A stretch of 64,000 nucleotides of DNA from CALREJ01 sp964533375 (GTDB taxonomy: Bacteria; Patescibacteriota; Gracilibacteria; Peribacterales; Peribacteraceae): positions 124,001 through 188,000 of the forward strand of contig CAZHLW010000002.1 of NCBI GenBank assembly GCA_964533375.1. The letters run 5' to 3'. Of the stretch, positions 31,523 to 40,090 are shown in pieces. The notes under the pieces were generated by a model. The model worked only from the letters and a program-made list of their open reading frames with translations. It did not search any database and had not been told where the DNA came from. A program made the position numbers and the translations under genes. Numbering within the stretch: the stretch's first letter is position 1; every line of letters begins with the position of its first letter.

Positions 31523-32982
31523 CATGGGCAGGTGCCGCCGCTAGTGGACGGACGGAAAATGAGGATGGCGCTGTCGGTGGTGAGATACACTCTGTCTCGC
31601 ACCAGATCGTAGAAAAGACCGCGCGCGCGGCCGGTCGTTGCGTTGTAGGAATAAAGTTCGGGCAGCGTGGTTTTGTTGCGCATGTCGACCACCTGGAATG
31701 CCTTGCGACCCGAGTCTGCGGCCACGAAGGTGTAGCAGCGGTACATATCCATATCGACATCGAGTAAGCTGCCGCTCGTATCGTGATACCACGGACCACT
31801 CGCTGCCCCCGACGGCACTCCGCCGCCGCCAATGTTGAAGAGCACCATTTCAGAAATGGTCGTTCCCTTTTCCGTTCCAAGAATGGCCGATGTGCCGGAC
31901 ACCGCCATCGAGATGCCATTCAGTGTCCGGTCCGATACGTTGTACGAGCCGGCGTTACTCAGTCCTCCGGTGGATGATGCTTTCAGTACGCGCAGTTCCG
32001 CCGTGTCGAGAGCGCTGCCGATATACGCCGATGTGCCTGTGAGGGCGATGGCGCTTGGTGTATCGGTATCGTGCAGGCTGCCTTCCAGAACCAGGCTGCC
32101 GCTATTGGTAATATCGAAACTGTAGTATTCGTACTGTCCGGTTGTTGCGCTGTAGGTGGCGGTGACATACAGGTTGTACCACCCGAGCGCGAGCGATCGC
32201 CCCAGGCCGCTGCCCGGCAGATTGTACGAGGTAATGAGCACCGGTGATGCTGTAGCGTTTGTGATGCTGTAGACCTTCAGCTCTGCATTGGAATCCGATG
32301 TGAGGACATAGAGACGTTTGCCGCGGATGACGACATCTGTCGCGCTGTAGCCGAGGGAGAAAGAGGAATTGATGCGGGTGGGGGAGGCGGTGTTACTGAT
32401 GTCCATCATGTACAGACCCGTCGTTGCATTACAGGTGATGTAGGCAACGTTGCCCGCAACCGCGATGTCGTTGAAAAGCGGCGTACCTCCCGGCGCAAGT
32501 GATGCTTCGAGCGATGCCGATGCCCAGTTGCCGACGGTTTTCTTCGCTTTCCAGTCTGTAATTTCCCCATACAGTTTCACCGTTCCTCCGCGGTTGTAGC
32601 CGTGTTTCCAGGTGGTTGTTCCGGTGAATGCCATCCAGTCGCTGGCTTTGGATGAGACGGTCACGCTGACCGTATACGCACCGCTGAGGGTGACCTGTGT
32701 GCCGCTGAAGGCCCACATGTTGGTACTCTTGTGCGGCCAGATGCCCTTCGTTCCCGTCGTGACCGATGCAAATGACGCATCACGCATGGAGCGGATGGCT
32801 TCCATCGTACGCGTTGTAAGGTACACACCGCGCGTACGGTCTCCGGCGTTGATGGTATTTTCCTGACCGTACAAAAGCGTCATACCGAGTCCTGCCAAAA
32901 AGATGGAGAATACGGCAATACCAAGAAGCACCTCGAGGAGCAAAAAGCCGGGGCGTTTGCGGGACCGCAGGACAAAGACCAT
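31522..32982 (-). CDS. Prepilin-like protein fused to a beta-propeller, candidate pilus-tip adhesin
   Basis: 486 residues. The N-terminus RKRPG then FLLLEVLLGIAVFSIFLAGL is a PilV-type prepilin signal with Glu +5. After about 130 pilin-like residues, residues 165-480 are regular beta repeats: FNDIAVAGNVAYITCNATTG, LYMMDISNTASPTRI, ATDVVIRGKRLYVLTSDSNA, AIALTGTSAYIGSALDTAEL. This is the LVIVD-type six- or seven-blade propeller pattern. Known PilY1 and minor pilins place propeller domains at the pilus tip, so I infer a tip adhesin carried directly on a minor pilin. It is the first gene of a three-gene coupled unit with 31109 and 30465. Confidence 0.8.
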   Translation of the reverse strand: MVFVLRSRKRPGFLLLEVLLGIAVFSIFLAGLGMTLLYGQENTINAGDRTRGVYLTTRTMEAIRSMRDASFASVTTGTKGIWPHKSTNMWAFSGTQVTLSGAYTVSVTVSSKASDWMAFTGTTTWKHGYNRGGTVKLYGEITDWKAKKTVGNWASASLEASLAPGGTPLFNDIAVAGNVAYITCNATTGLYMMDISNTASPTRINSSFSLGYSATDVVIRGKRLYVLTSDSNAELKVYSITNATASPVLITSYNLPGSGLGRSLALGWYNLYVTATYSATTGQYEYYSFDITNSGSLVLEGSLHDTDTPSAIALTGTSAYIGSALDTAELRVLKASSTGGLSNAGSYNVSDRTLNGISMAVSGTSAILGTEKGTTISEMVLFNIGGGGVPSGAASGPWYHDTSGSLLDVDMDMYRCYTFVAADSGRKAFQVVDMRNKTTLPELYSYNATTGRARGLFYDLVRDRVYLTTDSAILIFRPSTSGGTCP

Positions 32983-33013
32983 ACGGGAAGACAGGGTACC
33001 GGATCCAGGAAGC

Positions 33014-33081
33014 AGGCGGTAGGCGATAGAAAATGACTTCTTATTTCCCTACTGCCTATTGCCTATTGCCTACAGCCTAAC
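33014..33081 (+). repeat. Inverted pair of GGCAATA/TATTGCC arrays
   Basis: The left arm GGCGGTAGGCGATAG (33016-33030) pairs with the right arm CTACTGCCTATTGCCTATTG with CCTACAGCC (33050-33078), period 7. The TAG stop of the 33077 gene (minus strand) lies in the right arm. Confidence 0.75.
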
Positions 33082-34312
33082 AGGAAGGAGCCTGGAACTT
33101 CACAAGAACGACACCGTCCTGGAAGTCTGCAGCCTCACACGTGTGGCAATCGTTGTAGTTGAAGTCAGCAATCATCACCACATCGTACTGACCGATGCTG
33201 ATGCGTCCGTTCACCACAATCGACTGCAGAAGGGTCGAAATGCTTGCCTGGCCTGTAGCACCGGGAATGGTCGGGGGAAGATCGCCATTCCGGAGCACTT
33301 TCACCGATCCCGTGTTGTCGTTACTGGTGACAGTGTTGTCATACGTCAGCCATCCGTGGTCGTTGTAGTACGCGTGGAATTTCAGGACAACCTTATCGCC
33401 GTTCTTGAAACCGGTCACTGTTTGCTGATCGCCACCCGTTCCGTTGATTTCGTCGCCGCCAAAGAGATCTTTTGCACTGCCTCCATTTGTCTTCTTGGAA
33501 TATTGCACCGTAACCGGCACATCCGGTCCCCCGTTGCCGTACCCGAACTGCGCACCAAGAGACTTGAAAATAATGCTCAGAGGACCGGTGGTGGTGATGG
33601 TGTTATCGGCCGACACGGAGAAGCGGTCATTACAGGTCGCACTCGATGCAGCCCCTCCACCGCCTCCCGCACTGCTCACAGCTGCTGCGCTTGATGAGCT
33701 GCTGCGCGATGAAGAGGAAGAAGAGCGTGAGCTGGATACTGAACTTGCGCCACCACCACTGCTGCAGGCACCCAGCGTGTCGCCGTGTCCCTGGTGTCCG
33801 GGCCATGCATTATCCGGAATAATCATCGTCTGCTGTGCGGAGCCTGCCGGCTTGTGGCAAATGGTGAGGTTATCACCCTGCACAACGGCAACGTTCTGCG
33901 CCTGCACGTCGATCAAAATGGTCCGCTGTTCGCTGTCGATAGCAGTCAGTGTGATGGAGCCTGTGGAGCTCGGCTGTCCTTTCACCTTCGTGTACGCCAC
34001 ATCAAATAACCCCGTGATGGTGATGGTTGATGGCATCGGATAGCGCTCATCGAACGATGCATCACGTGTTGCATACGATGCTCCTTTGTAGAGGACTCCC
34101 GCCGGTACGTAGAATCCCCATCCCGCATCGTTCTGTGCAGACTGCGAAAGAAGACGCGCTCTGGCCAGACCCTGCGTTGCCTGTTCCGTTGCCAGATTCA
34201 GATCGTTACGCACCTGGTACTCGCGGTACAGCGGCACAGTCACCCCGCTGATGACACCAATAATTCCGAGTACCATCATCATTTCTATAATCGTAAAGCC
34301 TGTGCGCTTCAT
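33077..34312 (-). CDS. GspH/FimT-type prepilin with serine linker and C-terminal domain
   Basis: 411 residues. MKRTG then FTIIEMMMVLGIIGVISGVT is a prepilin leader with Glu +5. The pilin part (to about 150) contains LNLATEQATQGLARARLLSQ, typical of GspH/FimT. Residues about 150-180 hold NLTICHKPAGSAQQTMIIPD and GHQGHGDTLGAC, the CHxPPGN...HGDxLGxC motif found in many secreted bacterial proteins. A poly-serine stretch (about 190-215) leads to a C-terminal beta domain of about 180 residues. A minor pilin with an adhesive or substrate-binding extension is inferred. The serine linker resembles that of the 3156 SLH protein. Confidence 0.8.
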   Translation of the reverse strand: MKRTGFTIIEMMMVLGIIGVISGVTVPLYREYQVRNDLNLATEQATQGLARARLLSQSAQNDAGWGFYVPAGVLYKGASYATRDASFDERYPMPSTITITGLFDVAYTKVKGQPSSTGSITLTAIDSEQRTILIDVQAQNVAVVQGDNLTICHKPAGSAQQTMIIPDNAWPGHQGHGDTLGACSSGGGASSVSSSRSSSSSSRSSSSSAAAVSSAGGGGGAASSATCNDRFSVSADNTITTTGPLSIIFKSLGAQFGYGNGGPDVPVTVQYSKKTNGGSAKDLFGGDEINGTGGDQQTVTGFKNGDKVVLKFHAYYNDHGWLTYDNTVTSNDNTGSVKVLRNGDLPPTIPGATGQASISTLLQSIVVNGRISIGQYDVVMIADFNYNDCHTCEAADFQDGVVLVKFQAPSC

Positions 34313-34400
34313 AAGCAGAACGGGGGAAAGGTCGGCCCCATTCTAGTCCTTCGCCGATCCTTCGCTGCATCGGAATAGTGAAAATAACTTGACGCTACGC

Positions 34401-34499
34401 AGGTTTAAAAGTTTAAAGGTAGAAGGTGTAAAAGTTCTCTTCAAATAAAGGTGTTTTCAAAAAAACCCCTTCACCTTAACCTTATCCTGGACCTTAACG
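34401..34499 (+). repeat. AAGGTTTAAA-type array and inverted CCTTAAC array
   Basis: Left AGGTTTAAAAGTTTAAAGG with TAGAAGGTG (34401-34430), right CCCCTTCACCTTAACCTTAT with CCTGGACCTTAACG (34466-34499). The arms are partly complementary. The TAA stop of pilC (minus strand, 34494-34496) lies in the right arm. Confidence 0.7.
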
Positions 34500-36413
34500 A
34501 CCAACGTTTCCCACAATCGAATAAATCGGCACGATGATGGCAAACGCAATCGTTCCAACAAGTGATCCGATAATGAGGAGCAGAATCGGCTCCAGAATAA
34601 CCGGCAGTTTCTGCGCGGTCTCGCTGGCTTTCTTGTCGTAAATATCCGCAACCTTCAACATGATGTCTGCGAGCGCACCGGATTTTTCTCCCGTCACAAC
34701 CAGCTGCTGCACGGACACCGGCAGCAATTTTTCGCTTCCTTTGATGGTGGCAAAACTCTTGGCAAACGAATCTCCAATGGTGATGTGGTCCCGCAGTTTT
34801 TCGTACAGGTGTTTGTAGACAAGGATAGGCGTGACTTCCACCAGCGACTGAACGCTGTCCACCACAGGCACACCTGCTTTCAGCAGACCGCCTACAATCA
34901 CACCAAAGCGCGCAATGGTTGCAGACCGCAGCAGCGCTCCAATGCCCGGGACACGGAACACGACCCACTGCACCGGCACTTTCAAAACCGTATATTTTGC
35001 AAGGATGACAAACACGACCATGCCCGCAATGGATGCCGGAGCGATGATCAAACCGTATGCGGAGAAAACATCGCTGAATTTAATCACCATACGCGTAATG
35101 AGCGGCAGCTCGACGTTGAGGGAAGTGAGCACACCAATCAGGTTCGGGAGCACGAACATTCCAAGACCCATCACAATAATAAACATGATGGTCAGCACGA
35201 TGGAGGGATAGATCATGGCCATCTTCACTTTCTGCACCAGTTCATGGTCTTTAGATTCCTGTGCTGCCAGGTACTCCATGTTTTTAGCCAGGTTTCCGGC
35301 TTCTTCACCAATGCGCACAAGGGCAATTGCGTGGAGCGAGAACAAATTTTCCGCGTCCATCGCTCGCCAGAGCGGCGTTCCGTTTTCGACGGTATCCACA
35401 ATACGCATGACGAGTTTTCTAAATCCCTTGTGGCGCGTTTCGGCACCAAGCGTTTTCAGGGCATCGATGAGCGGCAGACCGGCATTCAACATGGTGGCCA
35501 GGTTCTCCACAAACTGCATGCGCTCTTTGCCCATGCCGAAGTGCCCGAGAGACGCGGCGAATTTCTGGAATCCGTTTGATTGCTTGATTCCGACTCTCTT
35601 TGCATGCGGCACAGGTGGCGGCTCAACCGGCTTTGTTTTTGAATCTGCAGGCAGGGACGCCTGCTGCTGGGCTTCCTTCTTTTTTGCCTCTTCTTCCATT
35701 TCTTTTTTGGTCTCATTCGCAATACGCGCAGACGCTTCTTTGGCGGCCTGCGCCTCTTTCTTCAGCTCTGCAGCGGTGATGATTTTGCCTTTCACTTTGG
35801 ATGGATCAATCTGCTGCACTGCTGTTTTCTCTGTTCCAGCCGCAAATGCCTCGAGCGTGGATTGCTGCGTCGGGCGAATGCCGAGGTCCGGAGGAGGGGG
35901 AGCGTTTGGATCGTCCGTCGCCGTTCCAACAACAGCATCTGCGCGCTTCTGTTCCACATGCTTCAGGAACTGATCGTCTTTCAGTTCTTCTTTCAGTGCT
36001 GCCTCATCCAGTACAGGGGCAGCGGCTGGAGCAGGCGTTTCCGGCTGATCCTCTGCAGGCGCCTTCTTAAACAGCGACCACAGGCTCTGCTTCTTCGGAG
36101 CGTGAGCAAGAACGGCATCATTCTTGTGCACTTTCTGCATGAATCCTTCCTCGCGCTCCAATGCTTCGGTCTGTTCTTTCACTTCGTCAGCGCTCATCTT
36201 GTCTTCTTTTGCGGCCATGACGAGAGCTCCTTTGGGCTCTGCCACTTTTGTTTTTGCGTGATGCACGACAGCTTTTTTGTGATGCACCGGTTTCTTCGTT
36301 TCTTCCTTCTTTTCGATTTTTTCATTATGCGGCTTTACGGCCTTCTTCGTTGCAAAGAAAAACGGCACAACTTTCTTCAGCACGCTGACCAAATCCACCG
36401 CACCTGGATGCAT
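34494..36413 (-). CDS. pilC: Type IV pilus inner-membrane platform protein PilC, with long N-terminal extension
   Basis: 639 residues from ATG 36413. The last 340 residues are a normal PilC/GspF: first domain KERMQFVENLATMLNAGLPL, LWRAMDAENLF, membrane segments (IYPSIVLTIMFIIVMGLGMF; an IIAPASIAGMVVFVIL segment; the C-terminal ILLLIIGSLVGTIAFAIIVP), and second domain ATIARFGVIVGGLLKAGVPV with GEKSGAL. Ahead of it lie about 295 extra residues, highly charged Lys/Glu/Ala/Pro (VHHKKAVVHHAKTKVAEP, EMEEEAKKKEAQQQASLP), predicted disordered and cytoplasmic. PilC normally begins near the conserved domain. An in-frame ATG at 36455 would overlap pilB by 26 bp. PilC couples the PilB motor to pilin polymerisation. 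Confidence 0.92.
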   Translation of the reverse strand: MHPGAVDLVSVLKKVVPFFFATKKAVKPHNEKIEKKEETKKPVHHKKAVVHHAKTKVAEPKGALVMAAKEDKMSADEVKEQTEALEREEGFMQKVHKNDAVLAHAPKKQSLWSLFKKAPAEDQPETPAPAAAPVLDEAALKEELKDDQFLKHVEQKRADAVVGTATDDPNAPPPPDLGIRPTQQSTLEAFAAGTEKTAVQQIDPSKVKGKIITAAELKKEAQAAKEASARIANETKKEMEEEAKKKEAQQQASLPADSKTKPVEPPPVPHAKRVGIKQSNGFQKFAASLGHFGMGKERMQFVENLATMLNAGLPLIDALKTLGAETRHKGFRKLVMRIVDTVENGTPLWRAMDAENLFSLHAIALVRIGEEAGNLAKNMEYLAAQESKDHELVQKVKMAMIYPSIVLTIMFIIVMGLGMFVLPNLIGVLTSLNVELPLITRMVIKFSDVFSAYGLIIAPASIAGMVVFVILAKYTVLKVPVQWVVFRVPGIGALLRSATIARFGVIVGGLLKAGVPVVDSVQSLVEVTPILVYKHLYEKLRDHITIGDSFAKSFATIKGSEKLLPVSVQQLVVTGEKSGALADIMLKVADIYDKKASETAQKLPVILEPILLLIIGSLVGTIAFAIIVPIYSIVGNVGR

Positions 36414-36429
36414 GCCCGGAATCGCCTGT

Positions 36430-38232
36430 TTATTTGTCTGCTTTCTCTTTAACATGCGGGGCAGGGGCAAGAGGGGGATTGGCGACGCGGAGGAGTTCTT
36501 CGAGGGTGGTGGCACCCGCAAGCATCTTGTCGAAGCCGTCTTCAAACAGGGAGCGCATACCCTTGGCTCTGGCAGCCTTTTCAATCTCCGCACTGGAACA
36601 GCGCTTCACAATCAGCTCTTCGACTTCCTCTGTAATAATCAGGAGTTCGTAAATACCGATACGTCCGGAGTAGCCGATGCCACCGCACGCCTCACAGCCC
36701 TTTCCTTTATAGAGCAGGATGGACTTCTTCTTTTCGAAGAACTTGGATGCATTCGGGAAGAGCTTCGGAATTTCGCTTTGCGAGACACTGTAGCTATAGC
36801 GGCAGTTCGGACAGATGCGGCGCACAAGGCGCTGGGCGATCACCACTTCGAGAGTGGATGCCAGCAGGAACGGTTCGACGCCCATTTCGAGGAGACGGGG
36901 AACAGAGGTGACCGCGTCGTTGGCGTGGAGAGTCGAAAACAGGAGGTGACCGGTAAGTGCGGCATTCACCGCGATGCTAGCCGTTTCACCATCACGGATT
37001 TCTCCCACAAGAATGATGTTCGGGTCCTGACGCATGAGGGCGCGCAGACCGTTCGCGAAGGTAAGGTTGGTTTCGGTATTTACCTGAATGTGGTTGATAC
37101 CCGGGACTTTGTATTCCACAGGATCTTCGATGGTACTGATATTCACATCCGGGTGATTGCGGAGTTTCAGGAGTGCGTAGAGTGTCGTGGATTTTCCTGA
37201 TCCCGTCGGACCGGTCGTGAGGATCATACCGAACGGTTTGTGGCTGGCGCGTTCGAGCACGGCGCGGTGCTCTTCGGAGAAACCGAGATCGGCGAGTGTG
37301 AGGGATCTGACGTACTCGGAGAGAAGACGCAGCACGATCTTTTCACCGTCGACAATCGGCACAATAGACACGCGAATGTCCATCGTATTGCCGTTGCCGG
37401 TGTCGTAGCGGATAGCACCGTCCTGGGCCATGAAGTGCTCGTCAATGTGCATGTTCGCCGCAATTTTCATGCGGTTCACCACTCCTTCGTAGTACTCCTT
37501 CGGAATGCGACCGGCTTCATGCAGCACACCGTCCACGCGGAAACGCACGACGACGATTTTGTCCTGCGGTTCAAAGTGGATGTCGGATGCGCGGAGCCCG
37601 ATGGCATCGTTGAAAATTTCTTCCAGAATTTCCGGAGCGACTTTTTTGTTGGCGTCGATAATCTGCTGGAAGCGTGTGGCAAGAGGTTTGCGATATTGGA
37701 CGAAAAAAGCCTCAAGCCCTTTGCGCGCGGTGTACGCGAATTCAATTTTCCCTGTGTACTTCTTGCGCTCTTCCGTCTTCTGCTTGGAGAACGAAAAATG
37801 CGCGGCAGCCTTGCGGGATGTCGACTTTTTTTCGTCGCTTTCCTTGTCCGGGAACATGGCAATCGTCTGTCCGAAGTTCATGCGGATGGCTTCTTCCAGG
37901 AACTTATTGGTCGGGTCCGATGTTGCAACAGTGATGCTGCTCTTATCCTGCTTCACCACAATCGCGTTGTAGTTGCGGCCGATATCTTCCGGCAGAAGAT
38001 CGACCAGTTCCGCAACCGGCGGGTTTGCCGCAAGGTCGTAGTAGGACAGATGGTAATACTCAGCGATGGCACTTTCGTAAATATTCTGGCTCAGGAGATC
38101 GAGCTCCGTGAGCGCATCTTTCAGCGTCATGCTGTGCGCCTTGGCATGCGTCTCCGCACGCTTCACGTCCTCCGCGGACAGATAGTTTAAATCCAGAAGG
38201 AGTTTCCCGAGTTCTGCATCTGTGAGAGCCAT
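36430..38232 (-). CDS. pilB: Type IV pilus assembly ATPase PilB
   Basis: 600 residues. N-terminal GspE_N domain (LGKLLLDLNYLSAEDVKRAE to about 140), then the ATPase: FNDAIGLRASDIHFEPQD, Walker A TTGPTGSGKSTTLYALL, the Asp box STIEDPVEYKVPGI, Walker B RQDPNIILVGEIRDGETA, and the His box TGHLLFSTLHANDA. A zinc site of two Cys pairs (ICPNCRY and GCEACGG) marks PilB/GspE rather than PilT. It powers pilus extension at the membrane with PilC, whose gene follows 17 bp downstream. No PilT retraction ATPase is seen in the window. Confidence 0.96.
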   Translation of the reverse strand: MALTDAELGKLLLDLNYLSAEDVKRAETHAKAHSMTLKDALTELDLLSQNIYESAIAEYYHLSYYDLAANPPVAELVDLLPEDIGRNYNAIVVKQDKSSITVATSDPTNKFLEEAIRMNFGQTIAMFPDKESDEKKSTSRKAAAHFSFSKQKTEERKKYTGKIEFAYTARKGLEAFFVQYRKPLATRFQQIIDANKKVAPEILEEIFNDAIGLRASDIHFEPQDKIVVVRFRVDGVLHEAGRIPKEYYEGVVNRMKIAANMHIDEHFMAQDGAIRYDTGNGNTMDIRVSIVPIVDGEKIVLRLLSEYVRSLTLADLGFSEEHRAVLERASHKPFGMILTTGPTGSGKSTTLYALLKLRNHPDVNISTIEDPVEYKVPGINHIQVNTETNLTFANGLRALMRQDPNIILVGEIRDGETASIAVNAALTGHLLFSTLHANDAVTSVPRLLEMGVEPFLLASTLEVVIAQRLVRRICPNCRYSYSVSQSEIPKLFPNASKFFEKKKSILLYKGKGCEACGGIGYSGRIGIYELLIITEEVEELIVKRCSSAEIEKAARAKGMRSLFEDGFDKMLAGATTLEELLRVANPPLAPAPHVKEKADK

Positions 38233-38234
38233 GA

Positions 38235-38267
38235 TGAGTTATCGGTTATGGGTTATGAGTTATCGGG
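38235..38267 (+). repeat. GTTATGG/GTTATCG heptamer array
   Basis: GAGTTATCGGTTATGGG, then TTATGAGTTATCGGG: about four 7-bp units just upstream of pilB and downstream of the response regulator gene. Confidence 0.75.
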
Positions 38268-38282
38268 AGTGGAATTTTTTTG

Positions 38283-38678
38283 TTAGAGAACGGACTTCAC
38301 GACTTTGACGATGTCCGCCAAAGGAACGTTGGATTTCACCAGATACTGCTTCGCCCCGAATTCCTCCGCCTTCTTGCGGTCTTCATCCTGGCCTAAGTTA
38401 CTTAAGACAATCACGAGTGTTTTGGATTTTTTCTGTTTGAGGTTTTCCAGAATCGTGAAGCCATCGAGTCCCGGCAAAATAAGATCGAGCAAAATGAGAT
38501 CATACTTTCCGGTCGATGCTTCCTTCAGTCCGTCTTCACCGGTCGATGCCACATGTGTCTCGTACCCTTCGTGAATCATCTTCAGTTCCAGTGCGTGCGC
38601 CAAAGGCCTCTCGTCTTCGACAATGAGAATTTTTTTACCCTTCTTTGCGGTGGTAGGTGTTGGTTTTTCTTTTGGCAT
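38283..38678 (-). CDS. Single-domain response regulator (CheY/PilH-like)
   Basis: 131 residues: a lysine-rich head of 16 residues, then a receiver domain with KKILIVEDERPLAHALELKM (acidic pair 21-22), the phospho-acceptor Asp65 in LILLDLILPGLDGF, the switch serine in LVIVLSNLGQ and the lysine in QYLVKSNVPLAD. No output domain, so it acts by protein contact. Its place directly upstream of pilB suggests control of pilus activity, as with PilG/PilH. TATACT about 30 nt upstream (near 38710) is a likely promoter. Confidence 0.93.
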   Translation of the reverse strand: MPKEKPTPTTAKKGKKILIVEDERPLAHALELKMIHEGYETHVASTGEDGLKEASTGKYDLILLDLILPGLDGFTILENLKQKKSKTLVIVLSNLGQDEDRKKAEEFGAKQYLVKSNVPLADIVKVVKSVL

Positions 38679-38758
38679 GAGGCAGCGAAATATTTCTCTT
38701 TAGTATAGCAAAAAATGCGATTTTGGGCAAGAAGCGGGATACTCTCCGGTTTGAGAGC

Positions 38759-39355
38759 CTATAACGACCTTCTTCCGGCCAAAGCCTCCCGTAAAGTGAC
38801 CTGATCGGCAAATTCAATATCCGCTCCCATCGGAAGTCCGTGCGCAAGGCGTGTGATGTTCGGAACAATGCTTTTGAGCTGCTCGCGGAGGTATGTCGCA
38901 GTTGCTTCACCTTCAATATCCGGATCTGTCGCGATGATGAGTTCACGGATACTTCCGGTCTTCGCGCGCTCTACGAGTTCGCGGATTTTGAGCTGCTCGG
39001 GACCAAGTCCGTCAATGGGAGAGAGCACGCCATGGAGCACATGGTAGAGCCCTTTGTACGCTGTCTTTTCAAATGCAACGACTTCGAGTGGTTCTTCCAC
39101 TACGAGCACCATTCCTCGATCCCGCCCGCGGTCTTCGCAAATAACACACACGTCATTTGTGGTCACCATCTGGCACTCGCGGCAGTACCGCAATTCCTGT
39201 TTCAGTTCGATGAGTGCTTTCCCGAGTGACTCAGGATTTGCACGTGAACTTCTGAGAAGATGAAACACCAATCGTTCCGCAGACTTTGCACCAACTCCCG
39301 GAAGCTTCTGAAATTCCTCGATGGTGCGGGTGATTTGGGGCGGGAGGAGGGACAT
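38759..39355 (-). CDS. recR: Recombination protein RecR
   Basis: 198 residues, the standard RecR size. Helix-hairpin-helix (EEFQKLPGVGAKSAERLVFH), four-cysteine zinc finger (YCRECQMVTTNDVCVICED), Toprim domain (LVVEEPLEVVAFEKT, LIIATDPDIEGEATATYL) and the Walker-like end (ITRLAHGLPMGADIEFAD, TLREAL). RecR with RecF/RecO loads RecA on gapped DNA. ATG 39355 is chosen; an in-frame extension to 39430 would translate the AAGAGAC array. The gene often follows dnaX; here it is separate. Confidence 0.96.
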   Translation of the reverse strand: MSLLPPQITRTIEEFQKLPGVGAKSAERLVFHLLRSSRANPESLGKALIELKQELRYCRECQMVTTNDVCVICEDRGRDRGMVLVVEEPLEVVAFEKTAYKGLYHVLHGVLSPIDGLGPEQLKIRELVERAKTGSIRELIIATDPDIEGEATATYLREQLKSIVPNITRLAHGLPMGADIEFADQVTLREALAGRRSL

Positions 39356-39363
39356 GGACGAGG

Positions 39364-39395
39364 AAGATACAAGAGACAAGAGACAAGAGACAATC
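39364..39395 (+). repeat. AAGAGAC heptamer array
   Basis: AAGATAC followed by three AAGAGAC units and AATC, immediately upstream of recR. No inverted partner nearby. Confidence 0.75.
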
Positions 39396-39502
39396 AAAGT
39401 GGGAAATTTCTTAAAAACCAAACATCGCATATATTTTGAAACCCCGACAACACATTGCTGTGCTGCCGGGATTCGTCTCTCTGATCTTACGATCGTCAGT
39501 GA

Positions 39503-40090
39503 TTACGCCTTGGCTTCGGCGGCGGGGGCGGGCTCATCTGCAGGACCCACTCCCTTGCCACGGAACGGATGCTTTGCCGTATCCTTCTTGGCTTGAACCT
39601 CGTCCGACGTTGGCAGCCGCTTCATCGCCCGCGCGATCGACTCCTTCGTTGCGAAGTAGTTATAGTCGTAGATCTTCTTGTCATCCTTCGCGTTCCAGTG
39701 AATGAAAACGCCAACGACAAGAACGAGGCGGTCGACTTGTTCCTTCGGAATCGTTCCGTCGGCAACACTGTCGGCAACGGCCTTCGCAACAGCGAATTGT
39801 GCCGGGCCGAACATCTGAACAGCTTGTGTGGCACCTTTGATCGTTACCTTGTTGTACATGACGGTCGACGGCTTGACCTGCAAATTGCCTTCGAGCACCG
39901 CCAAGAGGGCATTGTGACCTTGCGTTTGCGTCACGAGCCTCTGACAGAATGCGTCGCCAACGGGACCTTCTTCATCTCCAATTAACAAATCGATGTGCGC
40001 GATCTCGTCACCGTCACCATGGAGACATTCTCCCACTCCAATGCGAATGACAGTGGTACCCGGAACTTCAGACGTTGAACTTTCAGACAT
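39503..40090 (-). CDS. Formaldehyde-activating enzyme (Fae) homologue
   Basis: 195 residues. Strong similarity by eye to Fae: the N-terminal GECLHGDGDEIAHIDLLIGD with the catalytic His, EEGPVGDAFCQRLVTQTQGH, LLAVLEGNLQVKPSTVMYNK, VTIKGATQAVQMFGPAQFAV, AVADSVADGTIPKEQVDRLV and the end IHWNAKDDKKIYDYNYFATK. Fae condenses formaldehyde with tetrahydromethanopterin in methylotrophs and some archaea; homologues of other function also exist. A Lys/Pro/Ala tail of about 35 residues follows. It stands alone, with no methanopterin genes nearby, and is flanked by a gene-free stretch, so I infer horizontal acquisition. The substrate carrier in this organism is unknown. Confidence 0.9.
   Translation of the reverse strand: MSESSTSEVPGTTVIRIGVGECLHGDGDEIAHIDLLIGDEEGPVGDAFCQRLVTQTQGHNALLAVLEGNLQVKPSTVMYNKVTIKGATQAVQMFGPAQFAVAKAVADSVADGTIPKEQVDRLVLVVGVFIHWNAKDDKKIYDYNYFATKESIARAMKRLPTSDEVQAKKDTAKHPFRGKGVGPADEPAPAAEAKA

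Noticed and set aside
18761..34386. Shared 13-mer TTTCACTATTCCG near 18765 and, inverted, near 34370
   Set aside because: Two short matches could be chance or a minor palindromic repeat; too little to call a family.
39364..39395. AAGAGAC array as a CRISPR array
   Set aside because: The period is 7 bp with no spacers, and no cas genes occur in the window.
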